NCBI GenBank assembly: GCA_964641945.1
Contig: CAZXLQ010000282.1
Span: 1 to 6,699, forward strand
Length of the DNA stretch: 6,699 bases
Direction of reading: 5' to 3'
From: JADIYM01 sp964641945
GTDB lineage: Bacteria > Acidobacteriota > Blastocatellia > UBA7656 > JADIYM01
Below the pieces are notes generated by a model that was not told the origin of the DNA, ran no database searches, and saw only the letters and a list, made by a program, of their open reading frames with translations. Below, piece by piece: positions 1 through 5,968 of this stretch. The position numbers and the translations under genes are program-made. Numbering within the stretch: the first letter of the stretch is position 1; every line of letters starts with the position of its first letter.

Positions 1-8
1 TGCTCGCG

Positions 9-52
9 GCGGAAACTCCACTTTAGAACTGTCTACTTGACGGGGGAGCTTA
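9..52. repeat. IS-end-like motif (possible IS21-family terminus), left copy
   Basis: The motif GCGGAAA-CT-CCACTTTAGA at 9-27 recurs at 2749-2769 in the same orientation with two extra bases in the middle. It is followed by a stretch (28-52) that encodes nothing recognisable, whereas from about base 53 onward the + strand frame becomes ATPase-like. Motifs of the type 'CGGAAA-x-TTTCCACTT' remind me of the multiple terminal repeats of IS21-family insertion sequences in beta- and gammaproteobacteria; that resemblance is from memory and unverified. The inferred meaning is that an insertion sequence outside the window ends here and interrupts the ATPase gene. No transposase is visible. Confidence 0.35.
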
Positions 53-148
53 CGCTTCGACGAGCTCGATCAGTCGTTTCCTCACTTCGAACGGGCGACC
101 GCGCACTTCCGTCGGGCGGCTGCCCTCGCAAGGCGGACCGCCGAAAGA

Positions 149-838
149 ATGTTCTTGGCGACGCCATGCTTGCTCGCCGGCCCCCCCGGAGTCGGTAAGT
201 CAGCTTTTGCCCGCGCGCTCGCCGGCAAACTGAACGCACCGGTTCAGTTCGTCGATGCCGCGTCGAGCACTGGATTTTCGCTGGGAGGCCTAGACATAGG
301 CTATTCAACAGGAAAGGCAGGGCGTGTCTGGGAGGCACTCCAGAACGAATGCATGTCGCCTCTCGTTGTCGTCGACGAACTCGACAAGACGGCTGACGGA
401 AATAACCCGGCGGACTCAGCTTTGTACACTCTCCTCGAGCCACTCACTGCTCGCTCATTTTCCGACGAGGCGATAGGGCTGCCAATCGACGCAAGCTGCA
501 TTACTTGGATCGCAACCGCGAACGACGAGCAGAAAATCGAGTCTGCGCTTCGCTCACGATTCGTAGTCATCGATATCCCCCAACCAACAGTCGCCCAAAT
601 GTACGCGGTAGTTCAAAGTATCAACGCTAGCCTCTTGAGCGACGCGCCATGGGCAAAGAGCTTCCCTGACGAACTGGACCGAAACGTAATCGAAAAGCTC
701 AGCACCTTTACGCCGAGGCAGGCGATGCAGGCGCTGCGCGATGCATATGCATCGGCTGCAGAGCGCGATAGCGATAGAATCTGTGTAGACGACGTGCGCC
801 CGCAATCCAAGACTCAACGACGAGTGGGATTCCTCTGA
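149..838 (+). CDS. Lon-like AAA+ ATPase, probably 5'-truncated
   Basis: The product has a complete AAA+ core. Walker A is GPPGVGKS at residues 11-18, Walker B is LVVVDELDK at 72-80 (D76, E77), sensor 1 is ATAND with N125, a candidate arginine finger lies in LRSRF at 134-138, and sensor 2 is TPRQA with R190. The stretch from NPADSALYTLLEPL through ITWIATAND matches the Lon protease ATPase module ('LLEVLDP...F.D...'), but no Lon serine-lysine protease domain follows, so it is an ATP-driven remodelling module only. The first ATG leaves almost nothing before Walker A. The frame upstream (41-148) has no stop and reads like the family's pre-P-loop helix (FDELDQSFPHFERA), but it holds no ATG, GTG or TTG and ends at TGA 38-40. 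The true N-terminus therefore appears lost, perhaps to the IS-like end at 9-52. The next gene starts 17 nt downstream, suggesting one transcript. The cellular role is unknown. Confidence is high for an AAA+ domain and low that the gene is functional. Confidence 0.75.
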   Translation: MFLATPCLLAGPPGVGKSAFARALAGKLNAPVQFVDAASSTGFSLGGLDIGYSTGKAGRVWEALQNECMSPLVVVDELDKTADGNNPADSALYTLLEPLTARSFSDEAIGLPIDASCITWIATANDEQKIESALRSRFVVIDIPQPTVAQMYAVVQSINASLLSDAPWAKSFPDELDRNVIEKLSTFTPRQAMQALRDAYASAAERDSDRICVDDVRPQSKTQRRVGFL

Positions 839-855
839 ACAGCAAAGGTCTCCAA

Positions 856-1503
856 ATGGAATCCAACAACGCAACCCATCAACTGGAAATGTCGCGGGCG
901 ACTCCGTTGACCTTGAGAGAAGCGATCGCGAATCTTGAGGAAAGGCGAGAACGGATTCCACGCGGTTGGCGACAACCCTTCGAGAAATTACTGATCGATC
1001 TTCGGTCAGTTGCATTTACCCGCGGTTCTCAATGTATCCCCACTGGGCCGCAAGACGCGCTTCAAATTGACCCCTTCACCCAGACCGCCGTGGAGATGGG
1101 GCGCGTCCTGGATGGAATCTTCAGGAAAGCAAGAGCGCGTTGCTCATCTACCTGCGAAGAGTGCGGCCGGCGCGGAAAGGGTCGTCAACTGGGTTTCAAA
1201 AGGAGCGTACTGTGCCCCGCCTGTTTCGCACGTCACAGCATACCCCGTCAGGCCCGCCGCACACGCTTCCTGGTAGACGCGGCAAAAGCAAATGAGCGCT
1301 TGGTGATCCTGGAGCCTGAAATTCCTGCTTTGATTCGACACCTGCTGCCGGTAGAACTGTGGCGAACGTTCCGTTTTCAGCAACCGAAAAACCATGCTGC
1401 AATCACGATGAGATACGTAAATACGGCGGCGTTGGCTGAACTATGTCCTCGACTGGAAACGCTCGAAAACAAGTGCCAGGAACTAGTCGGCGAGATGCAC
1501 TAG
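856..1503 (+). CDS. Hypothetical protein with four-cysteine zinc-binding motif
   Basis: I do not recognise this 215-residue protein. Four cysteines in two pairs (C100-x2-C103 and C120-x2-C123, sixteen residues between pairs) form a plausible zinc ribbon or knuckle, with many Arg/Lys residues around it. This suits nucleic-acid binding or protein contacts, which is inference. The N-terminal third (about 17-55) is predicted helical and charged (LREAIANLEERRERIPRGW), and the C-terminal part (about 135-215) is again mostly helical. There is no signal peptide or membrane segment, so it is probably cytoplasmic. The ATG is preceded by AAAGG at 844-848 with 7 nt spacing, and the gene follows the AAA+ ATPase by 17 nt on the same strand, pointing to co-transcription and perhaps a joint function. 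It ends convergently with the recombinase gene. Confidence 0.65.
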   Translation: MESNNATHQLEMSRATPLTLREAIANLEERRERIPRGWRQPFEKLLIDLRSVAFTRGSQCIPTGPQDALQIDPFTQTAVEMGRVLDGIFRKARARCSSTCEECGRRGKGRQLGFKRSVLCPACFARHSIPRQARRTRFLVDAAKANERLVILEPEIPALIRHLLPVELWRTFRFQQPKNHAAITMRYVNTAALAELCPRLETLENKCQELVGEMH

Positions 1504-1505
1504 TT

Positions 1506-1540
1506 AGCGAGAACTTCGCTCGGGCGGAAATTCGTCCGAG
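1506..1540. terminator. Tandem hairpins between convergent genes
   Basis: Two inverted repeats lie in the 78-nt gap between the zinc-motif gene (+) and the recombinase (-). One is AGCGA-gaact-TCGCT at 1506-1520. The other, at 1519-1540, has nine paired positions (two of them G-T) around a four-base AAAT loop, with outer arms CTCGG / CCGAG. The position suits a bidirectional terminator, but neither side has a clear T-run, so this may be only a structured spacer. Confidence 0.3.
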
Positions 1541-1581
1541 ACACTCCTCGCATATGAATTGGTCTCGCTGCGCACGACCAC

Positions 1582-2646
1582 TCAGCGACTCCCAGGGGTG
1601 CGACGAGACACAAATTCTTCCACCCTTGTATCTTCCGCGCTGTTGCTGGATCTTCGCCGGAAGCCGGGGTTGCGATGGAGCACCGCGTTAATGTCCTTCT
1701 GCGACGGCTCGACACCCAATCCTCCGCGACCCGACCAAGCAGGCGCGTAATGCTGCCCCGCCGTTTCCGCTGACGCGTGACCCATTAGTGCGGCAACAAT
1801 TACTTGATCGAACATTGCCTTCGCGTCCGCAGCGAACATATGTCGTGCTGTATAGAGTGACGGGTGGCGCGACCTCTTCGGCCAAATAGCATCAGCTTTG
1901 CGGCGGACGAGTTGACGGCACGCGTCATATAGATCCTGGAAGTGGCCAGTTGAAGCATAAGTATGTACGGTGATGAGGTGAAGGCGAATTATTCGTAGTT
2001 GGTCGTCGCGCAACCGAGTCAACGAGAGCGTCCGATGCTCACTATGCGCACGATCGTTCGTATTCTTTGCATTCTTCACCAAAAGTTGAAACCCTCCCCG
2101 CTCGTCGACGTGCATACGCGCAGTCTGCCATTCGCCAGGCCGAAGCCCGGTTAAATAGCCCGCGATAAACCACCTGGCTGCTGGCCGCCCCCATGTGCTA
2201 CGCGACCCGGCCAATTGCTTTAGCAGCTCCTCGGTATCTTTCCTAGAGAAGCGTTTTACTTTTTGAGTCGCGGTGCGAGGACGTCGACGCTTGGCGTCGC
2301 GTCTTTGCTCGCGGACCTGCTCGCGCAATCGGCTGACGGTTTCCTCGCTGGAATTGGAGGTCAGCAGAACACGTCGTGCCTTTTGAATACCGACGTCTCC
2401 GTGGCTCTCGATTTGGTCAAAAACGTAGATAATTGCCGCGCGGTACAGCCTTGCGGTTGCCGCCTGCCAATCAGCTTCGTGCTTTCGGAAGAGACGGGCG
2501 ACCTGTTCCGGACCTTGGGCAGCATCCCACGTTAACCCCACGTCCGTCTTAGCCATCTTTTCCAATCTGCGATATATGAGTCGATATTGGGCGACCGTCG
2601 TTGGTGATCTTGACCGAGATTCTCTTGGGTGGACCTCTTCAGTCAT
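1582..2646 (-). CDS. Tyrosine recombinase / site-specific integrase
   Basis: This enzyme would cut and rejoin DNA at specific sites through a covalent 3'-phosphotyrosine, as integrases of islands and phages do. Counting from the ATG at 2646 (354 aa), the catalytic domain shows box I arginine R169 in TGLRPGEW, a candidate lysine at K191 or K194, Y265-x2-R268-H269 (SLYTARHMF), H290 in LMGHAS and nucleophile Y300 in QHYAPAW. The first His of the usual H-x-x-R is replaced by Tyr, a variant seen in other integrases. An N-terminal SAM-like core-binding region (about 10-100) and a basic linker (RDAKRRRPRT, about 116-125) come first. The 54-residue tail after Y300 is long for the family. The frame can be extended to a TTG at 2712, but the ATG at 2646 has a good Shine-Dalgarno, and a candidate promoter would start transcription inside the extension. 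No partner attachment site or tRNA gene was found. Confidence 0.88.
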   Translation of the reverse strand: MTEEVHPRESRSRSPTTVAQYRLIYRRLEKMAKTDVGLTWDAAQGPEQVARLFRKHEADWQAATARLYRAAIIYVFDQIESHGDVGIQKARRVLLTSNSSEETVSRLREQVREQRRDAKRRRPRTATQKVKRFSRKDTEELLKQLAGSRSTWGRPAARWFIAGYLTGLRPGEWQTARMHVDERGGFQLLVKNAKNTNDRAHSEHRTLSLTRLRDDQLRIIRLHLITVHTYASTGHFQDLYDACRQLVRRKADAIWPKRSRHPSLYTARHMFAADAKAMFDQVIVAALMGHASAETAGQHYAPAWSGRGGLGVEPSQKDINAVLHRNPGFRRRSSNSAEDTRVEEFVSRRTPGSR

Positions 2647-2652
2647 ATTACA

Positions 2653-2658
2653 TCCCCC
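2653..2658 (-). promoter_or_regulatory. Ribosome binding site fixing the recombinase start
   Basis: Read on the minus strand, GGGGGA precedes the ATG at 2646 by six bases. This favours the 354-residue product over the 376-residue TTG-initiated alternative beginning at 2712. Confidence 0.5.
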
Positions 2659-2711
2659 GCGGCGCAAAGGTGCGATCTGATGGACCGTAAGCGGCACAAT
2701 CGAAAGAGCCA

Positions 2712-2739
2712 ATTATGGCCATTCGACGATAACGTTCAA
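2712..2739 (-). promoter_or_regulatory. Candidate promoter of the recombinase gene
   Basis: On the minus strand, TTGAAC (2739-2734) resembles a -35 box at four of six positions and CATAAT (2717-2712) resembles a -10 box at five of six, with a 16-bp spacer. The expected transcription start, near 2705, lies upstream of the preferred ATG at 2646 but after the alternative TTG at 2712. It was found by eye only. Confidence 0.35.
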
Positions 2740-2748
2740 GCGCAAATA

Positions 2749-2769
2749 GCGGAAAGTTTCCACTTTAGA
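2749..2769. repeat. IS-end-like motif, right copy
   Basis: GCGGAAA-GTTT-CCACTTTAGA matches the left copy at 9-27 (GCGGAAA-CT-CCACTTTAGA) in 17 bases around a spacer of four instead of two. Both copies point the same way and bracket the ATPase, zinc-motif and recombinase genes. It lies just outside the candidate recombinase promoter. It may be part of an insertion-sequence terminus, an element boundary or a recombinase arm site; the sequence alone cannot distinguish these. Confidence 0.35.
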
Positions 2770-2966
2770 TGTGAAGATCTAGCGCTGCGACTCTTAGGAG
2801 CCGTGGTTCCCCGCCCCCTCGGGGGATAAATTGAGGTCTGCGCGGATCGACGACCATCGAGGCGGAGTATTGGTGCGTTCCTGCCCAACTCGGCGAGCTT
2901 GAACACCAGCGTCTTGTTGCTGGAGTGCAGATCTCGAGCGGTAAACCGACATTCTCCTGACTATCC

Positions 2967-2984
2967 GATTACATACGTGTAATC
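2967..2984 (+). promoter_or_regulatory. Likely operator for the heavy-metal response regulator
   Basis: GATTACA-tacg-TGTAATC is a perfect 7-bp inverted repeat with a 4-bp spacer, 63 bp upstream of the response regulator start. OmpR-family metal regulators (CopR, CusR, CzcR type) are known to bind inverted sites with TTACA / TGTAA-like or TGACA / TGTCA-like half-sites, so this is probably the autoregulatory box. Two promoter placements are possible. TGTAAT (2978-2983) could itself be a -10 box, with CTGACT (2957-2962) as -35 at a short 15-bp spacing. Alternatively the -10 lies near CACAAT (3011-3016), with the box centred roughly 45 bp upstream of the transcription start, as for an activator. 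Confidence 0.6.
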
Positions 2985-3047
2985 CAGGACCCCAGCCTGA
3001 GCGCCGCCTGCACAATATGGCTACACAATGGCACTTAGGAAAGCGGG

Positions 3048-3728
3048 ATGAAAATCCTGATCGTCGAGGATGAACGCAAGACGGGGGACTATCTGCGGCA
3101 AGGGCTGACTGAAGCTGGCTTCGTCACCGACCTCGCGCGCGACGGGACGGACGGCATGCACCTGGCGACGCAGAACGACTACGACCTGGTCGTGCTCGAT
3201 GTGATGCTTCCCGGCATCGATGGCTGGGAAGTGCTGCGGCGCATCCGCGAAGCGAATCGGTCAATGCCGGTGCTGTTCCTCACAGCCCGGGACCAGGTCG
3301 ACGACCGCGTCAAAGGGCTCGAGCTCGGGGCCGACGACTACCTCGTGAAGCCCTTCGCGTTTTCGGAACTGCTCGCCCGGGTGCGTACGCTGCTAAGGCG
3401 CGGGCTCGGACGCGAGCAACAGCGATTGCAGGTAGCCGATCTTGAGCTCGACCTAATGAGGCGCAGGGTGATTCGAGCCGGCAAGCGCATCGATCTCACC
3501 GCCAAGGAATTCGCTCTGCTCGAGTTGCTGTTACGCCGTCAGGGCGAAGTCCTTCCGCGATCGCTCATCGCATCTCAGGTCTGGGACATGAATTTCGATA
3601 GCGACACGAACGTCATCGAGGTCGCGGTGCGCCGCCTGCGCGCGAAGGTCGACGACGACTTCGAGCCGAAGCTCATCCGCACAGTGCGCGGGATGGGCTA
3701 CGTGATCGAGCCGCCGGAGCAGGCCTGA
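3048..3728 (+). CDS. Heavy-metal response regulator, OmpR/PhoB family (CopR/CzcR/IrlR type)
   Basis: This cytoplasmic two-component response regulator is a DNA-binding transcription factor switched on by phosphorylation from the kinase encoded next to it. The receiver domain (about 1-115) has the acidic pair E7/D8, phospho-acceptor D51 (VVLDVMLPG), switch T79 and K101 in the KPF motif. The winged-helix output domain (about 125-222) ends with VRGMGYVIEPP. The stretch QVWDMNFDSDTNVIEVAVRRLRAKVDD is characteristic of the CzcR/SilR/CopR subgroup, which controls copper, silver or cobalt-zinc-cadmium resistance genes. The copper ATPase nearby favours copper, but family membership alone does not fix the metal. 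The length of 226 aa is normal. AGGA at 3037-3040 sits 7 nt before the ATG. The stop overlaps the kinase start (TGATG), so the two genes are translationally coupled, and the inverted repeat at 2967-2984 is its likely target. Confidence 0.95.
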   Translation: MKILIVEDERKTGDYLRQGLTEAGFVTDLARDGTDGMHLATQNDYDLVVLDVMLPGIDGWEVLRRIREANRSMPVLFLTARDQVDDRVKGLELGADDYLVKPFAFSELLARVRTLLRRGLGREQQRLQVADLELDLMRRRVIRAGKRIDLTAKEFALLELLLRRQGEVLPRSLIASQVWDMNFDSDTNVIEVAVRRLRAKVDDDFEPKLIRTVRGMGYVIEPPEQA

Positions 3729-5125
3729 TGCGAAAACGGCGGTCGATCACGTTCCTTCTCACGTTGTATTTTTCGATCGCGTCGACCGCCGTCCTTCTCG
3801 TCGGCGGCTACTTCGTCGGGCGACTGGTCGACGCGCACCTGGTGGAGCAGGACCAGGCAGTGCTCGAGGGAAAGCTCGAACTCGTGCGCAATCTGTTGGC
3901 GAAGGTGCGCACCGAAGGAGAACTTGCCGCAGTGCACGACACATTGGCCGAAGCGCTCGTCGGGCATCACGACCTATTCGTCACCGTAGTCGCGCCCGAC
4001 GGCACGCGGCTGTACACGTCCGAGGGTTTCGCATCGGCAACGGGTCCTGCATGGTCGATTCCCCCGACCGAGCCGCCGCGGGAAGCCGAGGCGACCGTGC
4101 GCGAGCACGAAGGCCGACTGTATCGCTTCATCTCGACGAAAGCGGATACCGGAATCCCGGGCGCGCAGCCGGCAGCCGTCGTCGTCGCGCTCGACATCGA
4201 CTTCCATAGACGATTCATGACCGACTTCCGCAACAGCCTTTGGCTGAGCGTCGCGGTGGGCATTGCGCTGTCCGCGCTGCTCGGTTGGTTCTCCGCGCGC
4301 CGAGGCCTGTCTCCTGCACGCAAGGCGCTGGAGCTGATGCACCGCATCTCTGCTGATCGACTTGGCGAGCGTCTGCCGCCTGAGTCGATGCCACCCGAGC
4401 TAGCTCCACTCGCCGCGGCCTTCAACGATATGCTCGCGCGGCTGGAGGATTCGTTCCGACGCCTGTCGGATTTCTCATCTGATCTCGCACACGAGCTGCG
4501 CACGCCGGTCAGCAACCTGATGACGCAGACACAGGTCGCGCTCGCCCGCGCGCGCACGTCCGAAGAATACCGCGAGATCCTGTACTCGAACCTCGAAGAG
4601 TACGAGCGGCTTTCGCAGATGACCTCGGACATGCTCTTCCTCGCGAAGGCCGACAACGGGTTGATCGCAACGCGCACCCAGAGCATCGATCTGGTTTCCG
4701 AAGTCGAGCGCTTGTTCGCGTTCTACGAGGCGCTGGCCGAGGAGCGTGGCGTACGGCTCGTGCTTACCGGAAAGGGGCGCGCACGCGCCGACGGAGACAT
4801 GCTGAGGCGAGCGATCAGCAACTTGCTGTCAAATGCGATACGCCATACCCCGCGAGGCGGCGAGATTCGCGTCTCGATCGGCGCGGGCCGGTCCGGGCAG
4901 ACCGAGTTGAGCATCGAGAATCCAGGGATACCGATCGCACCCGAGCAGCTTCGAAGGCTGTTCGACCGCTTCTACCGCGTCGATGCTTCGCGGCGGAAAG
5001 AGGGCGAGGGAGCAGGCCTTGGCTTGGCCATCGCGAAATCGATCGTCGAGGCGCACGGCGGATCGATCTCGGCGTCGAGCGCCGAAGGAACCATCCGCTT
5101 CGCATTCACGATGCCCGCAGCCTGA
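3728..5125 (+). CDS. Heavy-metal sensor histidine kinase (CopS/CzcS type)
   Basis: This inner-membrane sensor kinase autophosphorylates on histidine and passes the phosphate to the upstream response regulator. TM1 is about residues 8-31, a periplasmic sensor region about 32-168, TM2 about 169-188 and HAMP about 190-245. The H-box SSDLAHELRTP carries H255. The ATP-binding domain has the N-box SNLLSNAIRHTP (N365, N369), a G1-like IENPG in place of the common DxGxG, which is usual in this subgroup, an F-box-like LFDRFYRVD, and G2 GAGLGLAIAKS (428-438). The 465-residue length and domain order fit the CusS/CopS/CzcS family, whose sensor domain detects periplasmic metal ions; no particular metal ligands can be assigned by eye. 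The ATG at 3728 shares one base with the response regulator stop. The following 200 bp contains no clear terminator, so transcription might continue into the next gene. Confidence 0.95.
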   Translation: MRKRRSITFLLTLYFSIASTAVLLVGGYFVGRLVDAHLVEQDQAVLEGKLELVRNLLAKVRTEGELAAVHDTLAEALVGHHDLFVTVVAPDGTRLYTSEGFASATGPAWSIPPTEPPREAEATVREHEGRLYRFISTKADTGIPGAQPAAVVVALDIDFHRRFMTDFRNSLWLSVAVGIALSALLGWFSARRGLSPARKALELMHRISADRLGERLPPESMPPELAPLAAAFNDMLARLEDSFRRLSDFSSDLAHELRTPVSNLMTQTQVALARARTSEEYREILYSNLEEYERLSQMTSDMLFLAKADNGLIATRTQSIDLVSEVERLFAFYEALAEERGVRLVLTGKGRARADGDMLRRAISNLLSNAIRHTPRGGEIRVSIGAGRSGQTELSIENPGIPIAPEQLRRLFDRFYRVDASRRKEGEGAGLGLAIAKSIVEAHGGSISASSAEGTIRFAFTMPAA

Positions 5126-5239
5126 GCGAGAGGATCGCCAAGCCTCGCCGACCTCTGACTTCGTGCGGGTTGAATCAGCAACGGGCGCGGAGCATAGTGT
5201 TTGCCTCGGCAGGCGGGCGAAATCCGCAGCAACGAGATC

Positions 5240-5323
5240 ATGACGGGCTTTGATGCGCTGCGCGACCACGAGGGCAATGAAGCCGTGCTGCCCGCTCGAT
5301 GCGCTCGGCAGTATGAGAGGTAA
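5240..5323 (+). CDS. Possible 27-codon small ORF ahead of the Rossmann-fold gene
   Basis: An ATG at 5240 opens a 27-residue frame (beginning MTGFDALRDHEG) that stops at TAA 5321-5323, three bases before the next gene's GTG. The Shine-Dalgarno of that next gene (GAGAGG, 5315-5320) lies within its last codons, so termination here could feed re-initiation. It has no strong RBS of its own and no recognised similarity; it may be chance. The rest of the 201-nt gap (5126-5326) shows no clear promoter or terminator. Confidence 0.15.
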   Translation: MTGFDALRDHEGNEAVLPARCARQYER

Positions 5324-5326
5324 ATC

Positions 5327-5965
5327 GTGAAAATTGCATTGATCGGCGCAAGCGGGTACGTCGGTTCGGCGCTGCGAAACGAGGCGTTAACGCGCGGCCA
5401 TCAAGTAACGGCACTCGTGTCCAATCCGGGCAAGCTCGAGCCGCAATCCGGGCTCGCCTTGACCAGGGTCGATGTTCTCGACGAGACGGCGCTGGCCGAT
5501 TCCCTGCGAGGTCACGATGCGGTCCTGAGCGCATTCAGCGGACATGCGCAGGCCGACGTTCTCGGCTACTACCTGCAGGGCATTCACTCGATCATCGCCG
5601 CAGTAAAGAAGTCGGGCGTGCCGCGACTGTTGATGGTGGGCGGCGCCGGCAGCCTCGAAGCAGCGCCAGGCGTACTGCTGATCGACACGCCGCAATTCCC
5701 CGCGGCGTGGAAAGCGACTGCGGAGGGCGCGCGGCAAGCGCTGGAGTTGCTGAAGCAGGAACCGACGCTCGACTGGACCATGCTAAGTCCGTCCGCAATG
5801 CTCGAACCGGGCAAGCGGACCGGCAAGTTCCGCCTGGGAGACGGTCGATTGCTCGTCGACGCCAAGGGCGAGAGCCGTATTTCGCTCGAAGACTACGCGG
5901 TGGCGATGATCGACGAGCTCGAGAAACCAGCGCATTCGCGCCGGCGGTTCACGGTCGGGTACTGA
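5327..5965 (+). CDS. NAD(P)-binding Rossmann-fold protein (atypical SDR, NAD(P)H-binding family)
   Basis: This 212-residue cytoplasmic protein has the N-terminal dinucleotide-binding motif GASGYVG (G7-x2-G10-x2-G13) after a beta strand (KIALI). It continues with family features of atypical short-chain dehydrogenases of the NAD(P)H-binding type (COG2910 / NAD_binding_10): DVLDETALADSLRGHDAVLSAF around 49-70, LLMVGGAGSLE at 100-110, LDWTMLSPSAMLEPGKRTG around 153-171, and RISLEDYAVAMIDELEKP near the C-terminus. Relatives are often annotated as NADH-flavin reductases or epimerase-like proteins; substrate and reaction cannot be read from the sequence. The start is GTG, supported by GAGAGG at 5315-5320 with 6 nt spacing. 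Its stop is 3 nt from the stop of the convergent cytochrome gene. A redox or stress role linked to the metal cluster is only inferred from position. Confidence 0.88.
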   Translation: MKIALIGASGYVGSALRNEALTRGHQVTALVSNPGKLEPQSGLALTRVDVLDETALADSLRGHDAVLSAFSGHAQADVLGYYLQGIHSIIAAVKKSGVPRLLMVGGAGSLEAAPGVLLIDTPQFPAAWKATAEGARQALELLKQEPTLDWTMLSPSAMLEPGKRTGKFRLGDGRLLVDAKGESRISLEDYAVAMIDELEKPAHSRRRFTVGY

Positions 5966-5968
5966 GCT

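Larger units (their letters stand above)
2647..3047. other. Intergenic region between recombinase and response regulator
   Basis: No convincing gene is visible in these 401 bases; the short frames on both strands lack recognisable protein character. The region holds the recombinase RBS and promoter (2653-2739), the right repeat copy (2749-2769), a short GC-rich hairpin CCCC-CTCG-GGGG (2814-2825) followed by an AT-rich run, and the operator-like inverted repeat (2967-2984). The shift from accessory to metal-response sequence presumably falls between about 2770 and 2960. The stretch 2830-2960 shows nothing I can assign. Confidence 0.6.

Noticed and set aside
38..40. In-frame TGA ahead of the ATPase as a selenocysteine or programmed-readthrough codon.
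   Set aside because: There is no SECIS-like reason and no protein-like sequence upstream of it; a truncated gene explains it better.
37..60. Frame-1 translation near the left edge resembles the Lon protease-domain phrase 'TGELTLR'.
   Set aside because: Only a few residues match, it is in a different frame from the ATPase, the following sequence is not Lon-like, and a Lon protease domain would be expected after, not before, the ATPase domain.
554..1015. Long minus-strand open frame across the ATPase / zinc-motif junction.
   Set aside because: It is a shadow of the two plus-strand genes, with no RBS, motif or protein-like pattern.
2647..2712. Extension of the recombinase to a TTG at 2712 (376 aa).
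   Set aside because: The ATG at 2646 has a good Shine-Dalgarno, and the candidate -10 box overlaps the TTG, so the extension would probably not be transcribed.
2814..2825. CCCC-CTCG-GGGG as an intrinsic terminator.
   Set aside because: The stem is very short and is followed by ATAAATT, not a T-run; no gene ends nearby on the plus strand.
3967..4686. 239-codon minus-strand open frame inside the kinase gene.
   Set aside because: It is Ser/Arg-rich, typical of antisense frames in high-GC coding DNA, and lies wholly within a clearly real histidine kinase gene.
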